A stretch of 64,000 nucleotides of DNA from Dolomedes plantarius (Eukaryota > Arthropoda > Arachnida > Araneae > Dolomedidae): positions 196,822,960-196,886,959 of the forward strand of contig OU015492.1 of assembly GCA_907164885.2 (NCBI GenBank), read 5' to 3'. The notes beneath the pieces were generated by a model. That model had not been told where the DNA came from. It saw only the letters and a list, made by a program, of their open reading frames with translations, and searched no databases. Below, piece by piece: positions 26,988 through 38,465 of this stretch (position 1 is the first letter of the stretch; each line of letters opens with the position of its first letter). Position numbers and translations under genes: made by a program.

Positions 26988-27249
26988 CTTGCTTTACATA
27001 GAGGCTTCATGATAACAATTCATTATCCCATAAAATAACATCTAATCTGGTTCTTTATGTATTTCCTTCTGAACATATTCATGTGAATTAAATTACGAAC
27101 AGTAGGATCGTATATTAAATGATGTTGTTTATGGAATTAAAATGTCGCTTTACGACTAATTCATAATTTTCTCTTAAAGTGGCAGACACTTGCCTTGACG
27201 ACTTTCTCCTGAAATTTTGTTATATATATGGAGGATATATAAGAACGTC

Positions 27250-27340
27250 CAAGCTTTAGCGGGGATTCGAACCCAGGCCCCCTCCGTTTAGTCTCATGAT
27301 GTTAACTCCCTATACAATGTGGCCCCTATACGGCCTAAAA
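27250..27340 (-). mobile_element. tRNA-derived SINE head or tRNA pseudogene
   Basis: On the minus strand GGGTTCGAATCCCCGC (about 27258-27273) is a good Pol III B box. Upstream, GGGGCCACATTGTATAGGGA looks like a diverged A box at the usual distance. A cloverleaf with a proper anticodon stem cannot be drawn, so it is not a functional tRNA. Confidence 0.4.
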
Positions 27341-28766
27341 AATAAAATGCATTTTAAAAGTGCGCAATTCCAGTAATAAAAAATATACAGATATTGTTTC
27401 CTTTGAAAAATGGGAACAAAAATTTTTTTCTTTCGGTTTTAGGCACATACCCTGATTACCCCTCTTTAAGAGCATTATAAAAACAGAGCCCCCCCCTCCC
27501 CCCCAAAAAAACTCTACATAATAGATTTAATTACGAAAGTGTTAGCTTATGCTACGTTACCACATATCCCTCTTGGGAATAAAGTGTGAATTCGCGTGAT
27601 CAAGTTAAAACTTTTAAGCTCGAAAAATATCTACGCCAGTTTATTTAAGGAAAAGTAACATAAATGCAACGAACGAAAATAAGCATAGAAAAACATTGTA
27701 TTGAAATAATTAGTCATGCAAATGCAAATTGCCTTACAACTTCTCTTTCATAAATGTTTCCTTTTTACTCGTAAAAAGAACAATCCAAAATCTTTCCCCT
27801 GACGTTTCATTAACGCAAAATATTGCACAGAATTCGTGATGTTCAATTTGAATGAATGTCAGGATGGGGTAAAGAAAGCACGTCCAATACTATGGTTTTA
27901 CCTTTAAAGACGCTATTATGAAAGAATTAATGAATTTGTTGGAAGAAAAAAGGTCCCTTGTTGCAGAAAAATTATATTTTGAACAATGCATGAGTGTATT
28001 TTGTAGCAAAGGATTTACTCCTGTGTGGACAACTAGTAATTGGAAACAAGGAAATATTCTGATTTGAAAAGAAGTTATTTGAAGTCAAAGAGTTACACTA
28101 AAGATATTTCTGTATTCTTTCATTTGTTGTAGAATATTTGAGGGGTTTTTTTCTTTTAAGAATACAAACAAATTAGAAATACATCGGAAGAATATCTAAA
28201 CTTAAATTCAAGGCTAAAGATAGGTAGACACGCTCTCCTTTTAGAAAAGTAAAGAGATTTAAATAGGGAATTACTCATTAGCCAATAATTCAAGAAACCA
28301 AGAAGTTTTATAATTGTATGACCATTTTTTTCCTTTCTAACATGCAATCGTTCTGATAATCTTGGAATACTCGAATATTTAAGGGTATAGAAAATTAGAA
28401 CAGTCTGATTTGTCGCCTTTAAATTAAATCAGTCGCGAAGTTTAGTAGGAGGGTTTTTGTACTTCTGCCCTGATAAAAGATCCTAACTCAAACTTTTTTC
28501 TAAATGCTTTTTTATAGCGTTCTCGAATCGGCCTAATAAAGGGCAGCTTTTTATATCATTAGAAAGCCCTAAATCCAATTCAGTGATGAGTTATACTGAA
28601 ATTTTCGAGGCCGTAACAACTTTTCGAAAAAGTGTATTACAGCAGCAAACTTTAAAATAAAAAGCCCTAAATCCAGTTTTTCTAAAAAAAATTCAAATTA
28701 AATTATATGAACATTGACATTAAGTTGTGTACATTAAAACAGAAATTTTTACACATCAAAAGTCTT

Positions 28767-28960
28767 TTAAAGAATCAAAACTTTGATGCAGGTGAAGAAA
28801 TTTTTTCCCGTATATCCTGTAAAATTTTGTTCTTTGAAGATAGGGCTTTCAATGTTATGGAGGCAGACTTGGATTTTGCAGTATAGTTCCCAAATCTGTC
28901 CATTGTCACATACTCTATCAAGCCCAAATGCTGAAGAAATGTTGTCATCAATTACAAACT
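28767..28960 (-). CDS. Unrecognised minus-strand open frame (candidate exon)
   Basis: After a possible acceptor (TTTGCTAAG at 28961-28969 on the minus strand) the frame reads FVIDDNISSAFGLDRVCDNG, then QIWELYCKIQVCLHNIESP, and stops at 28767. Its composition looks more protein-like than neighbouring AT-driven frames, and Cys and Trp are present. The plus strand is also open over the same segment. No family is recognised and no donor is visible. Confidence 0.2.
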
Positions 28961-28989
28961 CTTAGCAAAGCTTAAATACATTAATATTA

Positions 28990-29788
28990 GAGCATCCAGA
29001 AAGTAAAGAACCAATTTTGTAAAGAACCAATTTTTAATAGATCCTGCGCAGGTCAGATCATTGTAACGTCATCTTGCTAGTGGACGTCAGTTGCTTTATT
29101 TTGTGTAAATTATATTGTTATGTAAAGTTGTCTCGCTTCATTGTATTAGTTTAAAGTGGACAGTAAAATCGAAAATACCTCCAGCTGTAAAGTGCGGTAA
29201 GTGATAAGATTTTTGAACGCAAAAAATGTTCCAGAAGTACGATCATAATGGGTAAGGCAGGACTATTAAGGTACGACCATGATTGCTGAATCCTACTGTG
29301 AAACACTCAAGAATATGTGTCTAGCCATTGAGATTCAACGGCGTGAATTATCATCTGCTGGAGTGTGTCTCTCGCACGACAACGCGTTGCCGCACACCGT
29401 CGTCCGTATACGTGCATTGCTCGAATAGTTCGGTAAGGAAATGTTTGAAAAAAAAAACCACCGTATATCCTAGCTATCACCTAACTCACCTAGATCCTAA
29501 AGATTACCATTTGTTTCTCTGCCTGAAGAGCTTTTTGGCAGCTCAGAGGCTACAGAGGGATCAAGAAACTAATGACGTTGTAAAGGAGTTGTTGAAAAAG
29601 TTGGCGGCGAGTATCTTGGAAGAAGGGATACAAAAGCAAGTCTCACGATATGACAGATGCCTCAATAAATAGGCGAATACGTAGAAAAGTAGTGTAATGT
29701 GCGTTTTAACATTTGGCAATTTAAGTCACTCAGAAGCTTCTTCCTAAACTTTTTTTACACCCAATCGGTTCTTACTTTCTGGATGCGC
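28990..29788 (+). mobile_element. Mariner element, internally deleted (about 0.8 kb)
   Basis: Inverted ends share GCATCCAGAAAGTAA(A)GAACC: the left end from about 28990 and the right end to about 29788. The body encodes only the second half of a mariner transposase. The HTH half is missing and the copy is about 500 bp shorter than a full element. Exact end bases are uncertain because the outermost 2-4 bases differ. Confidence 0.75.
29280..29697 (+). pseudogene. Mariner (DD34D) transposase, C-terminal half
   Basis: Frame 1 reads MIAESYCETLKNMCLAIE and then LSHDNALPHTVVRIRALLE, containing the second catalytic D. Frame 2 (29328-29672) gives LDPKDYHLFLCLKSFLAAQR, the usual S-P-D-L-x-P-x-D-Y-H-L-F region with the last catalytic D retained. 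It continues with LEEGIQKQVSRYDRCLN. A final shift leads to GEYVEK and a stop at about 29696. Three frames are used, so it is inactive. The GEYVEK-type C-terminus is like the irritans group. Confidence 0.75.
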
Positions 29789-29929
29789 TGATGTATTGCG
29801 CATGTATAAGAGATTGAGCAAGATAATTATAATTTGAAATGGAATATCAGCAGATGAATTAACAATTTTTAAAAGTTTAGGGGAAAATAGTAATCATTTA
29901 CCAATTATCTGTCTGAGTTTATACAGCTA

Positions 29930-29975
29930 CAGCTGTTAAAATACCGATCTCGAGTATTTGGTATTTTAACAGCTG
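29930..29975. repeat. Perfect 16-bp hairpin
   Basis: CAGCTGTTAAAATACC (29930-29945) and GGTATTTTAACAGCTG (29960-29975) surround a 14-nt loop. Directly downstream (29976-30056) is a small tandem array of CCGAGATATGGGTGG-like units. Confidence 0.95.
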
Positions 29976-30214
29976 GGTATGCCGAGATATGGGTGGCCAT
30001 ATCTCGATATATGGGTGGCCGAGATATGGGTGGTATCTTATGGGTGGTGCCGAGATTGTTTCTTTTTTGTTTGGTTTTTATTTATAACTACGATCGTTGC
30101 AGTGGCGCCCTACCATAAAAATGAACAAGAATGGATTGTTACAAATAAGAAATTTTCCTGGGGCAGGAAATTAATATTCGTCACAAAATTAACAAATTGC
30201 AGCAACATTCGTTG

Positions 30215-30337
<123 letters not shown>

Positions 30338-30364
30338 GCTACATGAGGTCTTATATTATCTGTT

Positions 30365-30960
30365 TCACTATTTAAACGAAAGGGTGCATATTACTTTCGG
30401 GTGATTGTTCAGCCTTTTTCCCAGCAGCCACCAAAGGTTATATAATGGACGTTCGAAGAAACAGTCACTATATTCTTTCCTAATGATGGAACCGTTTCCG
30501 CTCTCTTAGGTGCAGACACACTTGCTTCAACCAACTGTTTTGAATGTTATTTCGTTTCTCGCTAGAAATTGTGTATACATGTTCCCTACTCTGTTATGAA
30601 AGGTCTTGAAAATTCATCTGGATATTTTTAAACAGTTCCTGGTTATGCTTCGAAATGTTTACTTGTTCACGTTCTTGCTAGATTGTTAACAAACGTGGCA
30701 CTCATATTCCCCACAGCTTTCTCGTATCCAAGTAGTCATGCCAAATATTATGTATACGCTCTAATGAGATTCCAGCAGCCTCAGAAATTTCACGCACTTT
30801 TAATCTTATATTCTACAACACCAACCGTATCATGGAATTTTTTTTCAATCATTCCTGCAATTGTAACCTCAGCAGGGAGACCAGAATATTCAGCGTCATT
30901 TGTGTCCATTCGGCCGCAACGAAAATCCGCAAAATTGTTGTAAATCATTCAAGTAATGAC
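30365..30960 (-). pseudogene. Mariner transposase remnant, N-terminal two thirds
   Basis: Read on the minus strand from about 30950: FRCGRMDTNDAEYSGLPAEV and TIAGMIEKKFHDTV match the linker after the first HTH of mariner. The next region (about 30680-30790) matches the second HTH and the W-V-P-R-L-L-T block in decayed form. The catalytic region appears as LFKNIQMNFQDL and, near 30430, GGCWEKGRTITRKYYAP-like sequence with stops. Several frames are needed. No terminal repeats are found. Confidence 0.65.
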
Positions 30961-31179
30961 TATTTTAGTAATCATTCTAGTAATTCATATCACAGGGAAT
31001 GATTCGCCGTAATTTTTTATAAAGCCTAAATTTAGTTTCTCCACTAAATTTATTAACTCCACTAAAAACTTTATCAGGGACATTTTCCGCGAATTGAAGT
31101 CCACGACGTATTGTTTCAAATGCCAAAAATTGGGAGATTTTATTCTAATGTGGAATAAAAAATCCCCATTTGTCTTGAA

Positions 31180-31313
31180 AAAAATTTCGATATATAGAGA
31201 TTTTTTCGATATATAGAAACAATTTTTCTATGTAATGAACATGGAGATTTGCTAAGATTTCGATATTTAGAAAATTTCGATATAGGGAAGTTCGATATAT
31301 GGAGGTTCGACTG
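31180..31313 (+). mobile_element. End of a Tigger/pogo-type element
   Basis: Six or so degenerate TTCGATAT(A)TAG units lead to GGAGGTTCGACTG, followed by TA (31314-31315). Read inward from 31313 this is CAGTCGAACCTCC followed by ATATCGAA repeats, the standard TIR style of Tigger/pogo elements in many animals. The partner end is not found in the window. Confidence 0.5.
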
Positions 31314-31443
31314 TATATATATACACGTTTGCTACAGCATAGAGACTGTAAAACTGAACAAGAATGGATTTATGTTCAGTTTAAAAGACTAAGGTAGATT
31401 TGTTTACGTATATATGTTTACGTATATTTGTTTACCACAGACA

Positions 31444-31477
31444 TCTAGGTAGACTTTTCAGATAAAGTCTACCTAGA
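31444..31477. repeat. Perfect 14-bp hairpin at a duplication breakpoint
   Basis: TCTAGGTAGACTTT (31444-31457) and AAAGTCTACCTAGA (31464-31477) surround the loop TCAGAT. The right arm is exactly the first 14 bases of the tandemly duplicated 345-bp segment. Confidence 0.95.
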
Positions 31478-32187
31478 CATTATCATATATGTTATTTATA
31501 AATTCCACTTATATTAAATATATTATTTAATTTTTTTTAATTATTATATAACAACATTACGGTATATATTACAATAACGCTCTAAAAATCACTCTATTTT
31601 AGCGTTAGCTTTTCTTCCTCACAAACGAACTAATGAATCTGACGAAAAAAAGGGCATTAAAAAGAAGCTAAGCAAACTTACCCTATTTCGACTATTTGAA
31701 TAAATTTATCTTTTCGGGAGTGTATGTGTTTTTTAAGATTGAAAACTAGATTTAGAAAAAAAAATATATAGTTGAGGCACTTGTCGTCAAACATTCGCCT
31801 ATGGTACGATAATATTTACTTATGTCTTTGTAAAAGGTATTAAAGTCTACCTAGACATTATCATATATGTTATTTATAAATTCCACTTATATTAAATATA
31901 TTCTTTAATTTTTTTTTAATTATTATATAACAACATTACGGTATATATTACAATAACGCTCTAAAAATCACTCTATTTTAGCGTTAGCTTTTCTTCCTCA
32001 CAAACGAACTAATGAATCTGACGAAAAAAAGGGCATTAAAAAGAAGCTAAGCAAACTTACCCTATTTCGACTATTTGAATAAATTTATCTTTTCGGGAGT
32101 GTATGTGTTTTTTAAGATTGAAAACTAGATTTAGAAAAAAAAAATTATAGTGGAGTCACTTGTCGTCAAACATTCGCCTATGGTACG
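31464..32187 (+). repeat. 345-bp tandem duplication with 32-bp filler
   Basis: Copy A is 31464-31808 and copy B is 31842-32187, nearly identical. Between them lies 31809-31840, a 32-bp sequence that also occurs once at 32993-33024. Copy A ends inside the SINE tail present in full in copy B, so copy B is the original and copy A the duplicate. Confidence 0.9.
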
Positions 32188-32360
32188 CCACACTTTACTG
32201 TCCATTATATTATGGGTTCAACATATAGGCAGACGGCATTGCCCCCTATGTAGGGACGACACAGACAGAGGCATTTTTCGTTTCGCGACGCCGGGACTCG
32301 ATCCAAGCACCCTCAGCACCAAAACCCATCGCGCTGCACCACCGGGCCACCACAAGCCCC
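32140..32360 (-). mobile_element. tRNA-derived SINE, copy 1
   Basis: A 13-bp target duplication, AGATTTAGAAAAA, flanks it at 32127-32139 and 32361-32373. On the minus strand the head has an A-box-like GTGGTGGCCCGGTGG and a B box GGATCGAGTCC (about 32294-32304). The body (GCGTCGCGA..., AGGGGGCAATGC) is shared with the copy at 57057-57262. Confidence 0.8.
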
Positions 32361-32373
32361 AGATTTAGAAAAA

Positions 32374-33024
32374 TTAAATATATTATGAAAAAATACATAT
32401 CTGTCCAAAAATACAGTATTAAAACTTTAGTTTTCTACTTTTGACTTTGTTAATTAGATATCCTAAATATACTGGATAAAGAAAAAAATCCAAATTTATA
32501 ACTATCCACGTTTCCTTGGGATAATATAGAATATAGAATAAAATTATCTTTAAAATAAACAAACGTATTTTTTATTTCTTTGTGAAATTTCATACGTAAA
32601 CAAATCTACCACAGACAAATTAATAATGCATGAACATGCACAATTACTAATGTAATATGAAAAAAAATGACAAGATTGTCAGGAATAATAATTTTCTCGA
32701 TTTGTGAAATTTTTCTAAAATCAATTATTTTAAATTAATGAATGATATTTTTTTGACCAAGAAATTTATTATTAACTATCTAAGATATTTTTAATCCTTT
32801 TTGCGTACACATATTGGAAAAAATTAATAAATTAAGGGAAAAAAAATGAGGCAAACATTACATACATTTCTAAAAATAGGACCATATAGTTATGTACAGC
32901 AGATGTTTATAACCATACTTTAAAAAAATATCTCGAAAAAAACTGATTTCAAAATATTCTATCATGTAATCAAATTAGTTTAAAAATGCAAAATAATATT
33001 TACTTATGTCTTTGTAAAAGGTAT
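32374..33024. other. Non-coding stretch ending in the filler source
   Basis: AT-rich and without genes. The last 32 bases (32993-33024) are identical to the filler at 31809-31840. Confidence 0.6.
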
Positions 33025-33372
33025 GTCTTTGTGGCGGACCATCTCGTCCAATACACCTGTTTGGAAATTCCTCATTTAAAAAGTCTCGTACAATCATACC
33101 CCAATGAGGCTGTTCACAATCTTCTTGCCAAATGAATTTAGGATGTGAATAAGAAATTTGGGGGACAGCAAAATTGCCATTCACAACTTCAGCCATTTTA
33201 CATTTTTGGCTTTCACGGAAGAACTAGCGCTCTCTGTTGAACTTTTTTGACACAGAAAAAAAAACTCTAATGCATGCGATAACACACCTGTGAATTTCCA
33301 ACTCCAGCCTTGTATACTTTTTTTATAAATTTTTAAAATGCGTAGAGGTTTTTTGAGACACCCTGTACTCCC
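33025..33372 (-). pseudogene. Fragment of a Tc1/mariner-superfamily transposase with one TIR
   Basis: On the minus strand from about 33196 the frame reads FIWQEDCEQPHWGMIVRDFL, then NEEFPNRCIGRDGPP. Arthropod relatives read F-Q-Q-D-G-A-P-P-H...F-L-N-x-x-F-P-x-R-W-I-G-R-x-G-P in this catalytic segment. It is cut at 33024, just before the expected W-P-x-R-S-P-D block. At 33340-33372 the sequence TTTTTTGAGACACCCTGTA looks like the element's terminal repeat. The N-terminal domain is deleted. Confidence 0.6.
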
Positions 33373-33999
33373 TTAATGCCTTGTAAGTAACATCACAAAT
33401 TTCAATTGGCATATTTCGTTATCTGGGATAAATTCAAGTTTTAGAATATCAGATTCAAATCACTTTTAGTAATACACAGGGAGAAAATATATTATACTAA
33501 AGAGGTACCTCTCCTTCTGGCAAATTTAACGCAGTGTTAGCTTTTAACGGTTTTTATAGCTTAGCACTTTTACACACAATATAACCTACAAAAATAACAA
33601 ATTTTAGCTATTTAAAGGTACTTTAAACGATGACCTATATTTTCTACAAATTTTTCATACATAAGGCCATTAAAATCAAGAATACTTCAAAATAACAAAC
33701 CATATCATTAAAGCTTCGCTTTCCCCAGTCTGTAGCACATTTATCAACTCAAAGTGAGCACAAGATACATCGAGACTCCTTAGAAAGCCCGCATGAAAAC
33801 AAAATAATAATTCATTTCTACTATTTCGTAGAAAGCAGGCAAATTGAAACTGAAAAATGACTAAATGAATGATTTTGTTTTCTATGTTTAAAAACGCGTT
33901 GCAAATCGATAAGCCCCATATTGACAGAAGGAATTAGATACCCCCCAAAATGCAAATATAGGTAAATTTGCAACTGTAAATGAAAATATGGAGTATGCG
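33373..33999. other. Non-coding stretch
   Basis: Nothing recognisable. Confidence 0.5.
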
Positions 34000-35099
34000 T
34001 TCAGTGTTATAAACATAATCGCTTAACCAAACTTTAAAATTTCGTTGGAATCTGCTATGTCGCTCAACGCCAAGCAAGCCGATTTCATAGAGGTGTGAAC
34101 ATAGGATGCTACCATAGAAAATAGTCTATACGTTCAATGGCTGTTCTTCTGAGCATCCCGAAATCCACTGTGGAAGATGTAATACAAGATTGAAGGCTGG
34201 TGACACTACTAAAGCGAAACCCTGAATTGCGAGGCCACATAAATTTGACGACTGGGCCAAGAGATGCTTAGTGAGAACCCTAATGAAGAATGACTCTTCC
34301 ACTTCATCTCCTTTGGCTTTAAAGTCGTACCAAACTACGAAAACTAATTCCGTTCAGTTCTTCGAGAACTACGTAATATCAATTACCGGGGCATACCGGT
34401 TTATCAAGGCCCTCATATCTAGGGGTAAAAGTGGGAGTCCAAACATGGAAGGTCACTTACGCAGCCGTGGCAGGTCCCACTTGGTGCCTGGGAACTAGGC
34501 TTATTAACAGAATGCGGTTGCATGGTGTTTACCAAGTTAAGGATGGACAATAAGAAGAGTCAGAAAAGTTTATTTAGCGTAATGAGCCGCTCTTCAAACT
34601 TCCATGGACGTGGGTCCATGCGATACTGACGCGACTGAGTTTAGAGTTTGACCAGGGAGCGTTTTCTTTCCAACATCCAAAATTGAGAAAGCTGGAGAAG
34701 GTTGTGGTGATCTAGACCATTTTTTTCAAGAAAGAGCTGAGTACTTTGATTCTTTTTCCTTCAACTAGAAACTATGAATAATACAAAAAAAATTTAAGTG
34801 ATTGCGACCTTCCTACAATGCAGCAGAATACGGAACAGACTCTCTCAGCATGACCTGGCCCATGCCGCACTTCGAGCTGAACGGTTACATGGTTTGAAGA
34901 ACAAAATATACAAGAACTGTATTGGTCGGCTTAGAGGTCCAATCTAAAGCCTTTCGAACACATCTGGTATTCTTCTCCGTAACAGCTTTTCGCAGTGATT
35001 TCATTCGAGAAATGGTGAAAAAGTTTCCGGAACAAATTGGTTGAAATCATACCCAGAAAATTCGAAGCAATCATTGCAGCGATAGGTAGTCCAACAATG
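34000..35099 (+). pseudogene. Old Tc1-like transposase remnant
   Basis: Near 34140-34260 there is an HTH-like SIPKSTVEDVIQD followed by decayed linker. Near 34890-34980 a shifted frame reads VTWFEEQNIQELYWSA and then RSNLKPFEHIWYSS, clearly derived from the W-x-x-x-x-I-x-x-L-x-W-P-x-x-S-P-D-L-N-P-I-E-H-x-W region. There are many stops and frameshifts, and no terminal repeats were identified. This is the most decayed Tc1-type copy here. Confidence 0.6.
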
Positions 35100-35124
35100 T
35101 TTTTTTTTTTTTTTTTTTTTTTTT
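35100..35124. repeat. T25 homopolymer
   Basis: 25 consecutive T bases, followed by GAAATAAAG. It could be the inverted poly(A) tail of a retroposon, but no retroposon body is recognised beside it. Confidence 0.9.
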
Positions 35125-35465
35125 GAAATAAAGCTTTTCCTCTTCCGAGCTACGTCCCCAATTACTTTTATCAATGTAGTGTATATTTAACTGTCTTCAC
35201 ATTATTTTTTCAACTCCAAATGAATAAAGAGTCAACAGGAAGATGGTTTTTTTTAACTCATAAACAAAAGAAAAGTGTTCTATAGTTGCAAGTTTTAACA
35301 ATAGATAAAACATCTGTTTAAGTTTTCAGCGCGTAATTACTGAATTCTATGATAATAGTCATTACCAAATTTTCATAGTTTTAGATGGCAATCAATAGTT
35401 TAAAAAAGCAACTTACACATTTCGCACATTGAAATATTTTTATAAGTTTGTGAAACTAAAAAAAT

Positions 35466-35470
<5 letters not shown>
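35125..35470. other. Non-coding stretch
   Basis: AT-rich, with nothing recognisable. Confidence 0.5.

Positions 35471-35522
<52 letters not shown>
35471..35522. repeat. (TA)n microsatellite
   Basis: 26 TA units and a short (CA)n lead into the Tc1 element starting at 35535. Confidence 0.95.
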
Positions 35523-35524
<2 letters not shown>

Positions 35525-35534
35525 CACACACACA

Positions 35535-36947
35535 CATTGTAGGCCATTAAAATTGCAACACCATGAAGGAGGGATGATACAAACGTCTAACCCACATGAA
35601 AGGAAGAAGATGCTGGGATATGCAAATGATTAGAATTTAAGCGTAATCGAAGGACGCAGAAGGGAGAAACGGCATCTCAAACTCTGTATAAAAAGAAAGT
35701 TACGCAGCGGGGCTCTCATTAGGAAATCGCATTTGAATTTTGGTTGTTTGTGAGATCGTGTTATGCCTCGTATAAGAAGGAGAAACGGCTACCAGCACGT
35801 GTCGGAATTCGATAGCGGCAGGATAGAGGCCTATCGAGAGTGCGGTTTATCGTTCCGTGATATTACTAATCGCATTGGTCGGGATAAACGACTGCCATCC
35901 GAATATGGAATCGAAGGGTTCAGGAAGGTCATACGGAACGCCATGCAGGATCTCAGAGGTCTCCCGCCACTAACGCCCGAGAGGACAGACATGGTGCCAG
36001 GTCGTCCTTGCAGGATCGTACAGCTGCATCACGGACCTTGACTCACGAAATGAGTCAGGGAATGTCCTTGCTTACAGCACAACAAATATCCTCACGGAGA
36101 GTGCGACGACGTCTGGAGCAGCACGGACTGTCTGCAAGGCGACCATTATTGCGGCTTCCCTTGACACTGCAGCTTAGAAACGCGCGGTGACAGTGGTTCG
36201 CCCAGCGACAAAACTGGGTACATGGGTGGCACCACGTTTTCTTTCAGACGAGTCCCGGTTCTGCGTACAACCATCATAAGTGGCTTATTCGTATCTGGAG
36301 GCACCGAGGAAAACATACGTGACCTGCTTGCATTCGATATCTGCATACGGACCCCGCACCTGGTGTGATGGTATGGACAGCCATTGAGTACACGACACGA
36401 ATAACTCTTGTTCGATTCGTCGGTAATTTGAACAACCAGCGTTACATTTAATAGATCTTAAGGACGATGGCTGTGGCCTATCTTCGAAGCCTCGGAGACA
36501 CCATCTGTCAACAACATAACGCAAGATCGCATTTTGTCCGTCGTGTCCTGACCTACCTTGGCAGAGGGTGTTCGAATGTTGCCTTGGCCGGTCCGTTCTC
36601 CAGATCTCTCACCCGTTGAAAACATTTGGTCATGGGTTCCTGAGAGATCGGGCCGCCATCGCTCTCCAGCCACTACAATTGATCAAGTGTGGCATAGACT
36701 TGAAGCAGCATGGAATAGCTTGCCCGTATCTGTCATCCAAGCCTAATTTGATTCGATGCCTAACCGGGTTAGAGCCGTTTTAGCTGCTATAAGCGGCAGC
36801 TCTTTGTACTAATTTCGGACCCTGTATACCCCCGAATTGCCTACAAATTTAATCATGATTTCTTCCTATAATGCTGTATACGTACAATAAGTAAAGTTTT
36901 GTCATTTACTTTCCTTCCTGATGTTGAAATTTTAATGACCAGCAGTG
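35535..36947 (+). mobile_element. Tc1-like element, same family as 48691-50099
   Basis: The left end is CATTGTAGGCCATTAAAATT and the right end, inverted, is CACTGCTGGTCATTAAAATT, followed by TA (36948-36949). Length (1,413 bp) and end sequence match the copy at 48691-50099 (1,409 bp), which lies in the opposite orientation. The left TA target has decayed into the adjacent CA-rich repeat. Confidence 0.8.
35763..36810 (+). pseudogene. Tc1-like transposase, multiply broken
   Basis: The N-terminus MPRIRRRNGYQHVSEFDSGR and CGLSFRDITNRIGRD (HTH) is followed by a frameshift, then RRVRRRLEQHGLSARRPLLR (second HTH). FSDESRF (about 36245) keeps the first catalytic D. In the second block, QQHNARSHFVRR (about 36510), the expected catalytic D is replaced by H. 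The final block RSPDLSPVENIWSWV (about 36600) keeps E. At least three frame changes are needed. Confidence 0.8.
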
Positions 36948-37009
36948 TACGTACGTACGTGTGCGCGCACACTTACACGCAAACGGAAACGCAAACGCAC
37001 ACGCAAACG

Positions 37010-37041
<32 letters not shown>

Positions 37042-37077
37042 TGCACACGCACACGCGCGCGCACACACACACACACA
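36948..37077. repeat. (GTAC)n and compound (CA)n/(CG)-rich microsatellite
   Basis: Short ACGT repeats are followed by about 90 bp of CA-rich repeat with CG variants, directly beyond the Tc1 right end. Confidence 0.9.
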
Positions 37078-38150
37078 ATTTACCTAAAAATTTTATGTAT
37101 GCATTATGATATTTTTCAGTGATAAATCAGTATTTCACAGACTAAGAATTTAAAGGAATTAGAAAATTCTTCCAGATGAGGGTCAAAACATTATGTGCGC
37201 CAAATTTGCTTAACTAGCATATTTCATTGCAATTTAAATTACTTTAAAATAATGAGTTGATCATTTCTTATCACACAAAATATATGCGTTCGTCATTATT
37301 TCTTGAAATGTATTTTGGTATTATTTTCTTGTACAATTGTAAAGCATAATATATATCTATATTCTTTGTTAATATAAATACACACTCAGAATTATAACGA
37401 AAGAATGTGTCTAATTAGAAGCAGAATATCCAAGAAGGGACAAAAATATTTGTATTTTCCTCGTTAGAGGAAAAATAGGAATTTCTGGGGACAATTTACT
37501 ACTGAGCAAATACCTGTAGGAATTTTAAGCAAAAATAAATATTGAAGCGTATCTAATTTCTCTGCATCCTTAGACTATGCATTTTTTTTTCAGACTAATG
37601 AAATGAGTTTTCCCCATATACCATATCAATACTGCACTTAAAAAATGATTTTTAACTAGCGTATTGAAAAGAGAAAAACATATGTTGCATCTCTATAAAG
37701 CATCTAATTTCAGTTTAACAAATAATTAAAACTTGCGAAATATTGCCTCATTATTTTTACTTTTCAATAGCCGTTTTCATAAATTGGATTTTTAAAAGCG
37801 ATTCTTTTGCAGTCCTTCTTCAAGATACCTTACTCATTTTTCTTTCGGGCTCTTATACAGTTAATAACTAGGTGACGGCAATTAAATATTAACAGACCCA
37901 GAATAATACTCTAGACCACGAGAGATATAATGTGTAGTAATAAGAATGAATAGTGATGAATTTTAAGAATTCCATGTATATGAAACAAATGAAGGAAACA
38001 ACGTATGAACATATAACTGACATCTATATATTTAAGTTGCTAAGCCGACTTTTTGGGCAGTCCGTGAGAGAAAACTACTGCATGAATTTAATTCGTTTTT
38101 GGTCTTAAACGAAAGATTGTAATTTGTAGATTTGCTAATTTGGGTTTTGC
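37078..38150. other. Non-coding stretch
   Basis: AT-rich, with nothing recognisable. Confidence 0.5.
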
Positions 38151-38465
38151 AACCGCAATTTCTATTAATTAGTGATAATTTACAATTAAAAAATTGATTT
38201 CTGCGCATGCTCAGTGGCATGTTTAAATCTATCTTTAGAAACTGTCTGATTCTGCGCATGCTCAGTGACATGTTTTAATGATAAACACGTTTATTCCGAG
38301 AAGTCTCTCTAGATCACTCTCTGCTATTTTTATTTTTATGACAATTATGTTTTTGAAATATAAGATTAAACCCGATGGAAATAGTTTATTTTGCGCTGTT
38401 TAATTAACGATAATTTACAATTAAAATAATTTCTTTCTACGCATGCTCAGTGACATTTTTAAATC
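38151..38465 (+). repeat. Diverged direct repeat with three GCATGCTCAGTG motifs
   Basis: TAATTTACAATTAAAA followed by CGCATGCTCAGTG and a TTTAAATCT segment occurs at about 38175-38235 and 38408-38470. A third CTGCGCATGCTCAGTG is at about 38252. The motif (T/A)GCGCATGC resembles the NRF-1 site TGCGCATGCGCA, but function is not shown. Confidence 0.6.

Larger units (their letters stand above)
26689..28988. other. Mostly non-coding stretch
   Basis: Contains a small hairpin, a SINE-like tRNA segment and an unrecognised minus-strand open frame (listed separately). Nothing else is recognisable. A C-run occurs near 27489-27505. Confidence 0.5.

Noticed and set aside
30683..30943. 86-codon plus-strand frame
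   Set aside because: It is the antisense of a recognisable mariner transposase on the minus strand.
32150..32368. 72-codon plus-strand frame
   Set aside because: It is antisense to a SINE with clear target duplication.
36899..37087. 62-codon Thr/His-rich frame
   Set aside because: It is made by the (CA)n microsatellite.
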